Source: Oscillospiraceae bacterium (GTDB lineage Bacteria; Bacillota; Clostridia; Oscillospirales; Ruminococcaceae). Taken from it: DNA of 20,386 nt. Each line of letters opens with the position of its first letter. Position 1 is the stretch's first letter. The position numbers and the translations under genes are program-made. The stretch spans positions 1 through 20,386 of the forward strand of contig JAHHUA010000014.1 in assembly GCA_020024235.1 (NCBI GenBank), given 5' to 3'. Below are positions 13,959-20,386 of the stretch, one piece after another. Under the pieces are notes generated by a model that was given only the letters and a program-made list of their open reading frames with translations, ran no database searches and was not told the origin of the DNA.

Positions 13959-15293
13959 ATGATAAAACACGGCCTGGTTTTAGGCGGCGGAGGCTCACGA
14001 GGAGCTTATCAAATCGGTGTGTGGAAAGCTTTAAACGAACTTAATATAAAACCTGATATAATTACCGGAACTTCTATAGGAGCATTAAACGGTGCATTAA
14101 TGGTTCAGGAGGACTATGAAGGGGCTTTACAGCTTTGGAATGGTATGGATTATGATAAAGTTGTCTCCGATATAAGCCCTGAAAATTTTTATACTTATAA
14201 GGGAACAGGTCAGGTTTTCTTTACATTTTTAAAAAGTGTAATTTCAGAAGGTGGTATAGATATTACCCCTTTGGAAGAAACTGTAAGGGAAATGCTTGAC
14301 GAATATAAAGTCCGCTCTTCAAGTACAGAATTTGGTATGGTTACAGTGGAATACCCCAATATGAAAGAAGTTGCAGTATCAAAAAAAGAAATTCCTCACG
14401 GAAAAATGGCGGATTATCTTCTTGCATCTGCGGCTTGTTATCCCGCTTTTAAATGCCGCAATATTGATGATACAAAATATGTAGATGGGGGATACAGAAA
14501 TAATTTGCCAATAGATTTAGCCATTGAACTTGGGGCAAATGAGGTAATAGCCGTGGATTTGGAAGCGGCAGGGGAATATGTACAATCCTCTTATCGAAAT
14601 ATTCCTGTAAGATATATTAAAAGCTATTGGAATTTAGGTGCATTTCTTGCTTTCTCCAAAGATGTAATAAAGAAAAACATGAAACTTGGATATTTAGATG
14701 TTATGCGTTCATACAGAGTTTTAGACGGTACAGCATATGCTTTTAAAAAAGGTGAAAAAGAAATTCTTTATGAAAGTGCAAAGCCATATTATGAGTTTTT
14801 TAAAAATATGACCGGAATAGATATAGAGGAACGGGACAAAATTGTAGATAAAACTGTTACTTCAAAGCTTATTAAGGCTATGAATTTTAATCCAAAATCA
14901 AAAATATGCACAAAAGAATATCTGCTTAGAATGGCTGAAATCACTGCACAAAATCTTAATATTTCACCTGTAAAAATATACACAGTGGAAGAATTTAATA
15001 CTGAAATACTAAAAGTATATAGCACAAAAATTGAAATAAATTATAAAACCTTTGAAGAAAAAATAAAAGAACCTAAAAATTTAAGTTCTTTGGCAGAAAA
15101 AATAGGTGATTATGAAGTAAGAGAGATAATTGCATTTATTTATGGAATGCTCAAAAAAAGCCTAGAAAGCAGAAGCACCTTTAATATAAAGGTTTTGGCA
15201 ACTTTGGTGCCAAAAGAGCTATTGTCCGCTCTTTATATTTTCTTTTTGAAAAATAGAGATACGATTGATAGATATGGAGAACTTAATTTCTAA
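13959..15293 (+). CDS. Patatin-like phospholipase (RssA family)
   Basis: A predicted serine lipid acyl hydrolase using a Ser-Asp dyad. In its 444 residues the oxyanion motif GGGGSRG is at 9-15, the nucleophile Ser39 lies in GTSIG (37-41), and Asp176 lies in the DGGYRNN motif. The N-terminal 300 residues form the patatin domain; the C-terminal 140 residues are helical and charged, without a family I recognise. No signal peptide is seen, so it is probably cytoplasmic or loosely membrane-bound. It has its own promoter and GGGTGGAG ribosome site, and it is transcribed alone toward the convergent XRE gene. The substrate cannot be told from the sequence. Confidence 0.92.
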   Translation: MIKHGLVLGGGGSRGAYQIGVWKALNELNIKPDIITGTSIGALNGALMVQEDYEGALQLWNGMDYDKVVSDISPENFYTYKGTGQVFFTFLKSVISEGGIDITPLEETVREMLDEYKVRSSSTEFGMVTVEYPNMKEVAVSKKEIPHGKMADYLLASAACYPAFKCRNIDDTKYVDGGYRNNLPIDLAIELGANEVIAVDLEAAGEYVQSSYRNIPVRYIKSYWNLGAFLAFSKDVIKKNMKLGYLDVMRSYRVLDGTAYAFKKGEKEILYESAKPYYEFFKNMTGIDIEERDKIVDKTVTSKLIKAMNFNPKSKICTKEYLLRMAEITAQNLNISPVKIYTVEEFNTEILKVYSTKIEINYKTFEEKIKEPKNLSSLAEKIGDYEVREIIAFIYGMLKKSLESRSTFNIKVLATLVPKELLSALYIFFLKNRDTIDRYGELNF

Positions 15294-15301
15294 AATTAAA
15301 G

Positions 15302-15324
15302 GGAGATTTTGGTTTGAAATCTCC
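15302..15324 (+). repeat. Inverted repeat after the phospholipase gene
   Basis: GGAGATTT (15302-15309) and AAATCTCC (15317-15324) form a perfect 8-base stem with a 7-base loop. It lacks a T-run and precedes the main terminator by 14 bases. Confidence 0.55.
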
Positions 15325-15338
15325 GCTTAAATTTACTC

Positions 15339-15365
15339 AAAAGCCTGTTTAACAGGCTTTTTATT
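15339..15365. terminator. Bidirectional terminator between convergent genes
   Basis: AAAAGCCTGTT (15339-15349) and AACAGGCTTTT (15351-15361) form a symmetrical stem with T-tracts on either strand. It serves the phospholipase gene on the plus strand and overlaps the stop codon of the minus-strand XRE gene. Confidence 0.88.
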
Positions 15366-15804
15366 TATTTTCTTTGTCATCATTTGATGTCATCATGGAA
15401 TTTAGCAGGGCTTTGACATATCCTTTTTGTGAATCTGAAAGCAGACGATATTTTGCAAGGACTATTTCCTCATCTTTTTGTGTACTTTCAATTTTATTGG
15501 TAAATTTACCTAAATCGTAGCTGTACTCTCCTTTATTTGATTGAAGTACCAATTCATTATCCGGCATATCCTCATTGCATGGAATAAAAATTGATGAAAA
15601 AGCATCGGGGTTGCAGTTACACAGATGGCATATTTGATGATAAACGGGAACAGTGGGATAACTTTGACCGTTTTCCCATGAGGATACAGTTGTGGTTTTT
15701 TTACCCAAACATTTTCCGAATTCTTCTTGATTCATACCTGTTTTTTCACGGAGTTTTTTCAAAGTTGTTCCAAAAATTTTTTTCTGATTTTGTGGATTTA
15801 ACAT
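15361..15804 (-). CDS. XRE-family HTH regulator
   Basis: A 147-residue protein starting MLNPQNQKK. Residues about 9-62 are a Cro/C1-type helix-turn-helix (TLKKLREKTGMNQEEFGKCL, then TTTVSSWENGQSYPTV). The rest holds a cysteine-bearing segment and a helical C-terminus with no clear domain. I choose the start at 15804 because an AAGGGAG site lies 9 bases upstream and the preceding gene ends 4 bases before; a start at 15831 would overlap that gene and has a poor ribosome site. It is translationally close to the metallophosphoesterase gene and probably cotranscribed with it. Its target is unknown. Confidence 0.88.
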   Translation of the reverse strand: MLNPQNQKKIFGTTLKKLREKTGMNQEEFGKCLGKKTTTVSSWENGQSYPTVPVYHQICHLCNCNPDAFSSIFIPCNEDMPDNELVLQSNKGEYSYDLGKFTNKIESTQKDEEIVLAKYRLLSDSQKGYVKALLNSMMTSNDDKENK

Positions 15805-15808
15805 TTCG

Positions 15809-16492
15809 TCACTCTCCCTTATTTTTTTCATTTTCAGAATATACTTTTGTGTAAAGAGATATATAACTTTTTGGAATAAAGCGATCAGTATGATATGAGC
15901 CGAAATACCAACGCTTAAATTTGGTTTTGTCCAAAATTGTATCTAAAAAAGCTCCTACACAGTTATCGGGAAATTTATCTCCGTTTAGGGTAAATTCTAT
16001 TTTAGATGGAGCCTGATGTGTTACGATATAGTCAACACAATAGTTGTTTTCTTCTAAATTTTTAATGGCATTAGCTATATCTTCCTCTGAAGGAATTTCG
16101 CTGCTCCACCAACTTTCACCTTCAACACGACAGTCTGCATCTTCGCTTTCTCCACCACCGAATGTAAAATATTTTTTATCTTCCAAATTATAAATTTCTC
16201 CTCGCATAAGATGGTAGAGATTGCCTGTGATATGATGGGCATTTGCCCCTGCAAATACACACATAGGGTAGGAATTTATTTTATCAATATTGTCATGAGT
16301 GCCTTCAATAAACAAAGTTGTAAACTTTTTTTTCCCGATGCTTTTTAATATACTGTTTTCTTTTTTTGTATCATTCCATATAAAACCAAAATCTCCGCAA
16401 ATAATTAGATAATCGTCTTTTTTGAGTTTTTTAATATTTCTGTCGTTAAATCTTTTGTAGTCACCATGAAAATCACCGGTTATATAAACCAT
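15809..16492 (-). CDS. Calcineurin-like metallophosphoesterase with altered metal site
   Basis: A 227-residue protein of the metallophosphoesterase fold. Motif I is GDFHGD (Asp7, His9), motif II GDFG (Asp34), motif IV THQAP (His159). Two motifs deviate: motif III reads GTHD, with Thr65 where GNH(D/E) has Asn, and motif V reads GSYH, with Ser199 where GHxH has its first His; the second, His201, is kept. In characterised members both altered positions bind metal 2, so that site looks weakened while metal 1 ligands (Asp7, His9, Asp34, His201) are intact. It may be inactive, mononuclear or a binding protein. GGAGG lies 8 bases before the ATG. A possible promoter (TTGCTT, 17 bases, TATTAT) is at 16569-16597 on the minus strand. 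Confidence 0.85.
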   Translation of the reverse strand: MVYITGDFHGDYKRFNDRNIKKLKKDDYLIICGDFGFIWNDTKKENSILKSIGKKKFTTLFIEGTHDNIDKINSYPMCVFAGANAHHITGNLYHLMRGEIYNLEDKKYFTFGGGESEDADCRVEGESWWSSEIPSEEDIANAIKNLEENNYCVDYIVTHQAPSKIEFTLNGDKFPDNCVGAFLDTILDKTKFKRWYFGSYHTDRFIPKSYISLYTKVYSENEKNKGE

Positions 16493-16648
16493 GAAAATAA
16501 CCTCCGCATATATAATAAAACACTTTAAATTTTAATAAACATTTGATATAATAAAATCCGACAGGTTAATAATACTATAAATTTGTAAACAAAGCAAAAT
16601 CTTTTTTTAACAAATTATACATTTTTGAAAATTTAGGGAGGAATAAAT

Positions 16649-17959
16649 TTGAAAATGAAAATTTTAGCTGTAATTTCAGCTATTATTATAATTATAACAT
16701 CTATAGTTCCTGCATTTGCACAATCAAAATATTATCCGCCTTTTGAAACCACGGCTGAAGGTGTTTTTTTAATGAATTTAGATGAAAATGAAATAATTTA
16801 CGAAAAAAATTCCACTAATAAGATGTATCCTGCATCTCTTACAAAAATTATGACAGCTATTTTGGCATTGGAAATGGAAGACCACCCTGAAAATGTTGAA
16901 ATAACAATGAAAGGCTATATACAAGACGAAATGTATATTATAAATAAGTCTTTGGGTGGCATATCATTGGCAGGTTTATTAAAAGGTGAGAAAATTAATT
17001 TGGATAAACTGCTTTACGGTATGATGCTTCCTTCCGGAAACGAAGCTGCAATGATGGTGGCAGATTATATCGGAGATGGTTCAGTGGATTATTTTGTTGA
17101 ACTTATGAATAAAAAAGCTAAGGAATTGGGGGCTGTAAATACCAATTTTAAAAATCCTCACGGAATTCATGAACCGGATCATTATACAACACCCTATGAT
17201 ATGTATTTGATAGCAAAATATGCTATGGAAAATCCTAAATTTGTGGAGATTGTAAATACCGTATCATATGACGGAGGCCCTACCAATAAACATGATCATC
17301 TTTATTGGAATACTACCAATAAGCTTATAACCAAAAGTTCAAAGTATTACTCACCCTACATAAGCGGTGTAAAAACAGGTACTACTGAGGAAGGCGGACG
17401 AAATGTAATATCTATGGCATCAAAAGACGGTTATAATTATTTTTTGGTAGTAATGGGTGCACCTATGGAAATGGAAGATGAAATATCCAGTTTTTATGAA
17501 TCCAAACGCATATATGACTGGGTTTTTAACAACTTTAAGGTAAAAACAATAATTGAGAAAGGAGAAGTGGTGGGAGAAACAGGACTGCGTTTGGCAAGTG
17601 ATAAAAAAGACCATTTAAAACTTATGAGCATGGAAAGTATGTCAGCTCTTATTCCAGATGAGATAGATGTTTCCAGTGTTATTATGGAAATAGAAGTTCC
17701 TAAAATGGTAAACTGCCCTGTAAAAAAAGGGGACCATATAGGATATGCCAGCTTTATTTTGGCAGGGGACAATATAGGACAGGTGGAAATAGTATCTGCG
17801 GAAAATGTGGAAGAAAGTAAAATAAAAGTTTATTTGGACAAGTTTATGAAATTGTCAAAAACATATTGGTTTAAGTTTGTTGTTGTTTTTGTGATTACAT
17901 CTATTATTTCTTATGCTGTTTTAACTGTTATTATAAACAGAAACAAAAGAAGAAGATAA
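16649..17959 (+). CDS. dacF: D-alanyl-D-alanine carboxypeptidase (DacF-like, PBP5 family)
   Basis: A penicillin-binding enzyme that removes the terminal D-Ala of peptidoglycan stem peptides and so lowers cross-linking. Start TTG 16649, 7 bases after GGAGG; ATG 16655 is too far from the site (436 residues). Signal peptide 1-24, ending AFA. The three active-site motifs are complete: SLTK (Ser63-Lys66), SGN (129-131) and KTGT (242-245). A beta-rich C-terminal domain, about 285-400, precedes a membrane anchor at about 411-430 and a basic tail. Bacillus dacF is a sporulation gene, and the neighbouring spoIIP supports that reading, but the name rests on family resemblance. No terminator separates it from the sortase gene. 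Confidence 0.9.
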   Translation: MKMKILAVISAIIIIITSIVPAFAQSKYYPPFETTAEGVFLMNLDENEIIYEKNSTNKMYPASLTKIMTAILALEMEDHPENVEITMKGYIQDEMYIINKSLGGISLAGLLKGEKINLDKLLYGMMLPSGNEAAMMVADYIGDGSVDYFVELMNKKAKELGAVNTNFKNPHGIHEPDHYTTPYDMYLIAKYAMENPKFVEIVNTVSYDGGPTNKHDHLYWNTTNKLITKSSKYYSPYISGVKTGTTEEGGRNVISMASKDGYNYFLVVMGAPMEMEDEISSFYESKRIYDWVFNNFKVKTIIEKGEVVGETGLRLASDKKDHLKLMSMESMSALIPDEIDVSSVIMEIEVPKMVNCPVKKGDHIGYASFILAGDNIGQVEIVSAENVEESKIKVYLDKFMKLSKTYWFKFVVVFVITSIISYAVLTVIINRNKRRR

Positions 17960-17961
17960 TG

Positions 17962-17983
17962 TTTTGTAACTATTTTGTAACTA
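17962..17983 (+). promoter_or_regulatory. WalR (YycF)-type binding box before the sortase gene
   Basis: TTTTGTAACTA is repeated exactly in tandem (17962-17972 and 17973-17983). Within it, TGTAAC-N5-TGTAAC (17965-17981) fits the published WalR consensus TGTWAH-N5-TGTWAH perfectly. The 11-base period equals one helical turn, as expected for an OmpR-family dimer. It lies about 33 bases upstream of the -10 box, a position suited to activation. Confidence 0.65.
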
Positions 17984-18010
17984 TTTAGATATTTATAGTT
18001 CAAATAATTT

Positions 18011-18019
18011 TGATATAAT
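18011..18019 (+). promoter_or_regulatory. Extended -10 promoter of the sortase gene
   Basis: TGATATAAT (18011-18019) is an extended -10 element with a consensus TATAAT. No good -35 box is present at the right distance, which fits dependence on an activator bound at the upstream repeat. Confidence 0.6.
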
Positions 18020-18053
18020 TAACGGAGAAAATCCGAGAAAGAGGTAATTTGCA

Positions 18054-18842
18054 GTGAAAAGAAATAAAATTATTACAACCGCTTTGGCACTTATAGTAAC
18101 AGCCGCTATGATTCCATCAGCTGCTTTAAAAGCAGATGCAGCAGGATTTGACCCTAAATCCGTAGGTGGAACAGGTTCCAACAGTATTCCCGCATGGAAG
18201 GAAATTAATGAAGATGTTTCAGGTTGGCTAAGAGTTCCCGGAACAAATATTAACTGGCCTGTAGTATTTGAGGAAAAGAGCAACAAAACATATTTAGATT
18301 TGGACTACTTTGGAAATAAAAATAAAAACGGTGTTATCTATGCTGATGGCTGGACAAAATTCGGAGATAAAAAAACCATGTCCAAAAACACTGTGCTTTA
18401 TGGACATAACTGGAAAAATATTTCTGCAAATCCAAGAATAACTGATCCGGGTGATGTTATGTTTGAACAACTTGCATCATATCATCATTTGGATTTTGCA
18501 AAGAAAACACCTTACATTCACTTCTCCACAGAAGAAGCTAATATGACATGGAAAGTTTTTGCAACATTCTATACAGAAACAAACTTTAACTATATTGAAT
18601 CCGACCCTAAAGATGAAGCTTTTAAGAAAATCATCGAAACAGCTAAGAAAAAGAGTCTTCACAACTTTGATGTAGATGTAAATGAAAAAGATAAGATTAT
18701 CACATTGTCTACTTGTACCAGAGCTTATGGTTCAACTGATAAACAGCGTTTTGTAGTAATGGCAAGACTTATGAGAGATGGCGAAAAGATTGAAGAAGTA
18801 AATGTTACTGAAAACAAAAACTTTGAAAAACCTAAGCTTTAA
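18054..18842 (+). CDS. srtB: Class B sortase, with a cleavable-looking signal peptide
   Basis: A cysteine transpeptidase expected to link surface proteins to peptidoglycan. GTG start 9 bases after AAAGAGG (262 residues). The hydrophobic N-terminus (about 6-24) ends in KADAAG, which looks like a signal-peptidase site; most class B sortases keep this segment as an anchor. The core starts at about 46 (AWKEINEDVSGWLRVPGTNI), with His118 in LYGHNW, Cys221 in TLSTC and Arg232 in QRFVV, so the catalytic triad is complete. The C-terminus is hydrophilic, without a membrane helix. It stands between dacF and spoIIP and has its own likely WalR-controlled promoter. No obvious sorting-motif substrate is in the window. 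Confidence 0.93.
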   Translation: MKRNKIITTALALIVTAAMIPSAALKADAAGFDPKSVGGTGSNSIPAWKEINEDVSGWLRVPGTNINWPVVFEEKSNKTYLDLDYFGNKNKNGVIYADGWTKFGDKKTMSKNTVLYGHNWKNISANPRITDPGDVMFEQLASYHHLDFAKKTPYIHFSTEEANMTWKVFATFYTETNFNYIESDPKDEAFKKIIETAKKKSLHNFDVDVNEKDKIITLSTCTRAYGSTDKQRFVVMARLMRDGEKIEEVNVTENKNFEKPKL

Positions 18843-18864
18843 ATAAAAAACAATAATATAAACC

Positions 18865-18923
18865 ATTCCCCGTGAATATTAATATTAGTAAGATACTAAT
18901 ATTATATTTACGGGGGATTTTTT
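18865..18923 (+). terminator. Terminator/attenuator hairpin that buries the spoIIP ribosome site
   Basis: ATTCCCCGT (18865-18873) pairs with ACGGGGGAT (18910-18918, one G-T pair), continued by an inner A/T helix of about 15 pairs with a one-base bulge (18874-18889 with 18895-18909) and a 5-base loop. T-run 18918-18923 directly precedes the spoIIP GTG. The right arm contains GGGGGA, the only ribosome site for spoIIP. It can end the sortase transcript and shut off spoIIP translation on any read-through RNA. Confidence 0.8.
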
Positions 18924-20135
18924 GTGAATAATATAGGACATAAGAGAAAAAAAGGAAGTTTTATAAATTTTTTGGTGGTTTTAGGTGTAGCAGGAGTTTT
19001 TTTTCTGTTTAAAACACCGCTTATTAATGCTGTGTCAGGTATAAAATCCGAATTTTCGGAGAAAATAATATTTGCATCATTGCTTTTGGAAAAACCTAAA
19101 AAGACTGCGGATTATTACTGGGAAAATTATATAAGGCATGATGATGACTATGAAACAGAGAAAAACATCTTGGAAAAAAATGAAAAACCAATAGTTAATT
19201 CTTCAAAAATTCCACAGAAATTGCCTGAAATTTCTTCATCAAAACCATATCCAAATGAAAATATAATTTCTTTACAGCCTGAAACAAAAATAATTCCTCC
19301 TAAAAAAACTCCTCCTATGATAGAACCTAAATACAGAGGTACAATTTTGGAACAGCATTTCGGTGGAGCTGAAAATCAGTGCTTTGTAAAAAAAGACGGA
19401 GTATATATTCGCAATTACACGGATTTGGCAGCGGAAGAAATTTTGGAAATACTTGAAAAGAAACCATCCATAAAATTTGAAAATACAACAGCTCCTCAGG
19501 TGCTTATCTTTCATACCCATGCCACAGAAAGCTTTGAAGAATATGACAGCAAATATTATGATATAAGAGGTAATTGGCGTTCTACAGATAACAATAAGAA
19601 TATGACAGCTGTGGGTGATGAACTGGAAAAAGCATTAAAAGCCAAAGGAATAGGAGTTATACATGATTATACTCATCATGATTATCCCTCTTATAACGGC
19701 AGTTACAACAGAAGTGCTGAAACAGTAAAAAAATATTTGAAAGAATATCCCACCATAAAAGTGGCACTGGATATACACAGAGATGGAATTGAAAGGGAAA
19801 ATCATGAAATTGTTAAATCAAAAGCTGAAATAAACGGACAAAAAGCCTCTCAGGTTATGGTGGTCTGTGCCTGTGATGAAACCCATCAGGTCCTGCCTCA
19901 TTGGGAGGAAAATTTTCGTTTTGGTATGGATATAACTACTGCTCTGGAAAAGAGATATAAAGGTTTAACACGCCCTCTTTACCTTTGCAATGCAAGATAT
20001 AACATGGATTTATTACAGGGATTGCTGATATTGGAGTTTGGCACTAATGCCAACACTGTGGAAGAGGCAAAAATTACTGCCAAGGCAGTAGGGGAAGTAT
20101 TGGGAGATTTACTTAAAAGTTACAGGGAGGAATAA
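18924..20135 (+). CDS. spoIIP: Stage II sporulation protein P
   Basis: Zinc-dependent amidase/endopeptidase that, with SpoIID and SpoIIM, strips peptidoglycan for engulfment of the forespore. GTG start, 6 bases after GGGGGA (403 residues). Membrane segment about 13-30, a Pro/Lys-rich extracytoplasmic spacer to about 135, then the catalytic domain. Zinc and catalytic residues are where expected: HTHATESF (His197, Glu202), RSTDNNKNMTAVG, ALDIHRDGI (His285), and LILEFGTNANT (Glu371). The overall architecture matches Clostridium and Bacillus SpoIIP. No gpr or spoIIM is visible next to it; SpoIID is encoded 7 kb upstream as part of a fusion. The next gene overlaps the ribosome site region at its 3' end. 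Confidence 0.95.
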   Translation: MNNIGHKRKKGSFINFLVVLGVAGVFFLFKTPLINAVSGIKSEFSEKIIFASLLLEKPKKTADYYWENYIRHDDDYETEKNILEKNEKPIVNSSKIPQKLPEISSSKPYPNENIISLQPETKIIPPKKTPPMIEPKYRGTILEQHFGGAENQCFVKKDGVYIRNYTDLAAEEILEILEKKPSIKFENTTAPQVLIFHTHATESFEEYDSKYYDIRGNWRSTDNNKNMTAVGDELEKALKAKGIGVIHDYTHHDYPSYNGSYNRSAETVKKYLKEYPTIKVALDIHRDGIERENHEIVKSKAEINGQKASQVMVVCACDETHQVLPHWEENFRFGMDITTALEKRYKGLTRPLYLCNARYNMDLLQGLLILEFGTNANTVEEAKITAKAVGEVLGDLLKSYREE

Positions 20136-20138
20136 ATT

Positions 20139-20386
20139 ATAAAAAAGAAGGTTTATCTGTTTATAAAGGGTTTTTGTTTTCAGCTCCTTGTTATACTGTT
20201 TGCAGTGGGATTTTTTATGATTGATATATCTAAAAACAAATATGAGGTTTTTTCTAAAACACCTGCTGTGCTTATTGAGGAAACAGAGGAAAAATACAAT
20301 TTCGCATTATTCGGAAATGGGATAAGCATTGATAAAAACTTTATCAATGATGTGTTAATAACAATAGAGGAAAAGGGGTATTTAAT
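20139..20386 (+). CDS. Unrecognised membrane-anchored protein, 3'-truncated, non-standard start
   Basis: An open frame begins right after the spoIIP stop and runs off the window. GGGAGG (20125-20130) is 8 bases before an in-frame ATA at 20139 and 5 before an ATT at 20136; no ATG, GTG or TTG lies nearby in this frame. Reading ATA as the start gives a protein whose second residue onward is KKKVYLFIKGFCFQLLVILF, a basic N-terminus and one membrane segment (about 6-25), then a charged extracytoplasmic part. The first ATG (20218) would remove most of the membrane segment. I do not recognise the family. Close coupling to spoIIP suggests a shared transcript. Confidence 0.6.
   Translation, partial: MKKKVYLFIKGFCFQLLVILFAVGFFMIDISKNKYEVFSKTPAVLIEETEEKYNFALFGNGISIDKNFINDVLITIEEKGYL

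Noticed and set aside
15361..16492. XRE regulator plus metallophosphoesterase as a toxin-antitoxin pair
   Set aside because: Neither protein resembles a known toxin, and the gene order and sizes give no positive support.
17850..17959. DacF C-terminus as a sortase sorting signal (membrane segment plus basic tail, with LSKTY just before)
   Set aside because: The required proline and overall LPXTG or NPQTN pattern are absent; a plain membrane anchor explains it.
1..20386. CRISPR array
   Set aside because: No regularly spaced repeats were seen; the only tandem repeats are the 11-base WalR-type box and the Ser-codon tract.

Overview
The window looks like chromosomal DNA of a low-GC, endospore-forming Firmicute, probably a clostridium of the Oscillospirales kind. 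Evidence: A+T-rich sequence, strong GGAGG ribosome sites with several TTG/GTG starts, a four-cysteine ribosomal protein L33, and sporulation/germination proteins (SpoIID, SpoIIP, YpeB). The lineage is inferred, not proven.

Layout. Positions 1 to about 2690 are the right end of an integrated mobile element: a cargo gene cut by the window edge, a small XRE repressor with an operator-like dyad on its promoter, and a large serine recombinase ending in a terminator. Host sequence follows: tRNA-Leu(CAG), a DUF348/G5/3D cell-wall protein and the germination protein YpeB, all on the minus strand. A divergent plus-strand operon encodes a cysteine desulfurase, ThiI (tRNA 4-thiouridine/thiamine sulfur transfer) and a 992-residue fusion protein. 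Then comes the core block rpmG-secE-nusG-rplK-rplA, with L1-binding operator mimics before both rplK and rplA, closed by a terminator without rplJ-rplL. A patatin-like phospholipase faces a minus-strand pair (a metallophosphoesterase with an altered metal site and an XRE regulator). The window ends with a DacF-like D,D-carboxypeptidase, a class B sortase, SpoIIP and the start of an unrecognised membrane protein.

The most unusual content links sortases to the engulfment machinery. SpoIID (peptidoglycan lytic enzyme) is fused in one polypeptide to a cytoplasmic CinA/MoCF-like domain, a membrane segment, a complete class B sortase and a Ser/Glu-rich linker. About 7 kb away its partner SpoIIP follows a second class B sortase, which has a textbook WalR-type direct repeat upstream. 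The spoIIP ribosome site is buried in a terminator-like hairpin whose T-run abuts the GTG start. A sortase is thus tied to each of the two SpoIID/SpoIIP enzymes, and I know of no described function for this pairing.
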